A DNA stretch of 6,227 nucleotides, taken from the NCBI GenBank assembly GCA_016280565.1, contig JAEEGY010000225.1, positions 1 through 6,227 on the forward strand, in the 5' to 3' direction. This DNA is from Fretibacterium sp. (GTDB lineage Bacteria; Synergistota; Synergistia; Synergistales; Aminobacteriaceae). Each line of letters opens with the position of its first letter. Within the stretch, counting starts at the first letter, position 1. Positions 5,823 to 6,227 of this stretch are shown in pieces. The notes beneath the pieces were generated by a model. The model was not told where the DNA came from and did not search any database. It saw nothing but the letters and a program-made list of their open reading frames with translations. Position numbers and translations under genes: made by a program.

Positions 5823-5834
5823 TTGTTATAACAA
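5823..5834. promoter_or_regulatory. Palindrome TTGTTATAACAA, candidate operator
   Basis: This is a perfect 12-base palindrome placed about 16-27 bases downstream of the predicted transcription start, a typical repressor position. A partial copy, TCGTTATAAATA (5800-5811), lies 23 bases upstream over the start site and matches 9 of 12 positions. The core TGTTAT/ATAACA recurs in the divergent promoter at 1027-1039. No regulator is encoded in the window. The spacing does not fit a standard Rex site, which has a gap between its half-sites. Confidence 0.45.
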
Positions 5835-5895
5835 CCGGATAACCTGAAACGAACACATCGCAGGAGAGAGTCTCTCTGTTTGCGTTTATGAAGAT

Positions 5896-5900
5896 AGGAG
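5896..5900 (+). promoter_or_regulatory. Ribosome-binding site fixing the transaldolase start
   Basis: AGGAG lies eight bases before the ATG at 5909. An in-frame ATG at 5888 would add seven residues (MKIGADG), but its nearest purine-rich site (AGGAGAG, 5862-5868) is about 19 bases away, so 5909 is preferred. Confidence 0.7.
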
Positions 5901-5908
5901 CGGATGGC

Positions 5909-6227
5909 ATGGCAGAGAATAAATATCTGAGGTGGCTTTCTTCTCAAACGTCTTCTATCTATTGGCATGACAGCGCCATCGTCGAGGAGCTGGACGAGGC
6001 GATTGGAAACGGCGCCATCGGGCAAACGACCAATCCCTTCCTGGTTGCCGCCGCTTTAAAGGCGCAGCCGGATTTTTGGCGCAGGGTGCTGCCGCCCATG
6101 CCAAAGGACGTGCAGGGCGACGCCCGGGCGGAGGAGTGGGTGGCCCAGGTGACGGGGTGGTTTGCAAAGAACAAGCTGGCCCCGTTTTTCGGCAAGGGGA
6201 AATTCAGCGGTTACGTGTGCGCCCAGA
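5909..6227 (+). CDS. Transaldolase-family protein, 5' part only
   Basis: The first 106 residues are present and the gene runs off the window. Residues 18-22 (YWHDS) and 37-45 (IGQTTNPFL) match the transaldolase opening: an active-site Asp (here D21) on the first barrel strand and the TTNP motif (T40-P43) on the next. The N-terminus LRWLSSQTSSIYWHDSA with GNGAIGQTTNP resembles the longer transaldolase-like proteins of anaerobes rather than the short fructose-6-phosphate aldolase type. Transaldolases move a three-carbon dihydroxyacetone unit between sugar phosphates in the non-oxidative pentose phosphate pathway, through a Schiff base on a lysine that would lie beyond the window. The gene has its own strong promoter and a candidate operator, so it is probably regulated apart from the scp operon. 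Family assignment is good; exact substrate is open because the catalytic lysine is not visible. Confidence 0.82.
   Translation, partial: MAENKYLRWLSSQTSSIYWHDSAIVEELDEAIGNGAIGQTTNPFLVAAALKAQPDFWRRVLPPMPKDVQGDARAEEWVAQVTGWFAKNKLAPFFGKGKFSGYVCAQ

Larger units (their letters stand above)
5617..5908. other. Non-coding gap between scpB and the transaldolase gene
   Basis: These 292 bases are clearly richer in A and T than the flanking genes. They contain, in order, a C-rich and G-poor stretch right after the scpB stop, an imperfect hairpin (5679-5708), a strong promoter (5772-5800), a palindrome (5823-5834), a second short palindrome GAGAGAGTCTCTC (5864-5876) and the transaldolase ribosome site. 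I see no convincing gene; the only ATG frame of note (5679-5753, 24 codons) lacks a ribosome site. Confidence 0.6.

Noticed and set aside
5823..5834. Rex repressor site
   Set aside because: The half-site TTGTTA is Rex-like, but known Rex operators keep a spacer between half-sites (18 bases overall), which is absent here, so the regulator is left unnamed.

Overview
This window looks like a stretch of GC-rich bacterial chromosome with ordinary codon use and no mobile elements, RNA genes or CRISPR. The gene set and order (YqhD-like alcohol dehydrogenase, Nif3-like protein, trpS, scpA, scpB) and the style of the proteins suggest an anaerobe, possibly of the phylum Synergistota. That placement is inference from recalled protein style and gene order, not from a search.

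Layout. The left part (1-965) is read on the minus strand. It holds a single-pass membrane protein with a SHOCT-like N-terminus and a long Pro/Ala- and Pro/Glu-rich tail (354-965), followed by the 5' part of an apbE gene for a flavin transferase (1-317, continuing out of the window). A 197-base divergent intergenic region (966-1162) carries a symmetrical TGTTATTATAACA element that reads as an extended -10 promoter on both strands. From there a tight five-gene series runs on the plus strand to 5616: iron-type alcohol/aldehyde dehydrogenase (GTG start at 1163), Nif3-like dinuclear metal protein, tryptophanyl-tRNA synthetase, and the kleisin/winged-helix pair ScpA and ScpB, whose genes overlap by 29 bases. 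Gaps between them are 16, 29 and 19 bases, so they probably form one operon.

After scpB comes a 292-base non-coding stretch (5617-5908). It begins C-rich and G-poor, then has an imperfect hairpin without a T-tract, then a near-perfect sigma-70 promoter (TTGACA, 17-base spacer, TATACT) followed by the palindrome TTGTTATAACAA. This promoter drives the last gene, a transaldolase-family protein cut by the window end.

How the genes work together. TrpRS serves translation, and ScpA/ScpB form the non-SMC part of the chromosome-condensing SMC complex. The dehydrogenase at the head of the operon would clear or reduce aldehydes with NAD(P)H, and the transaldolase belongs to pentose phosphate carbon shuffling. 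ApbE attaches FMN covalently to extracytoplasmic or membrane redox proteins such as Rnf/Nqr subunits; no target is visible here. Nothing in the window makes a clear case for a new defence or metabolic system. The points most worth a second look are the symmetric promoter, the related palindrome before the transaldolase, and the unassigned proline-rich membrane protein next to apbE.
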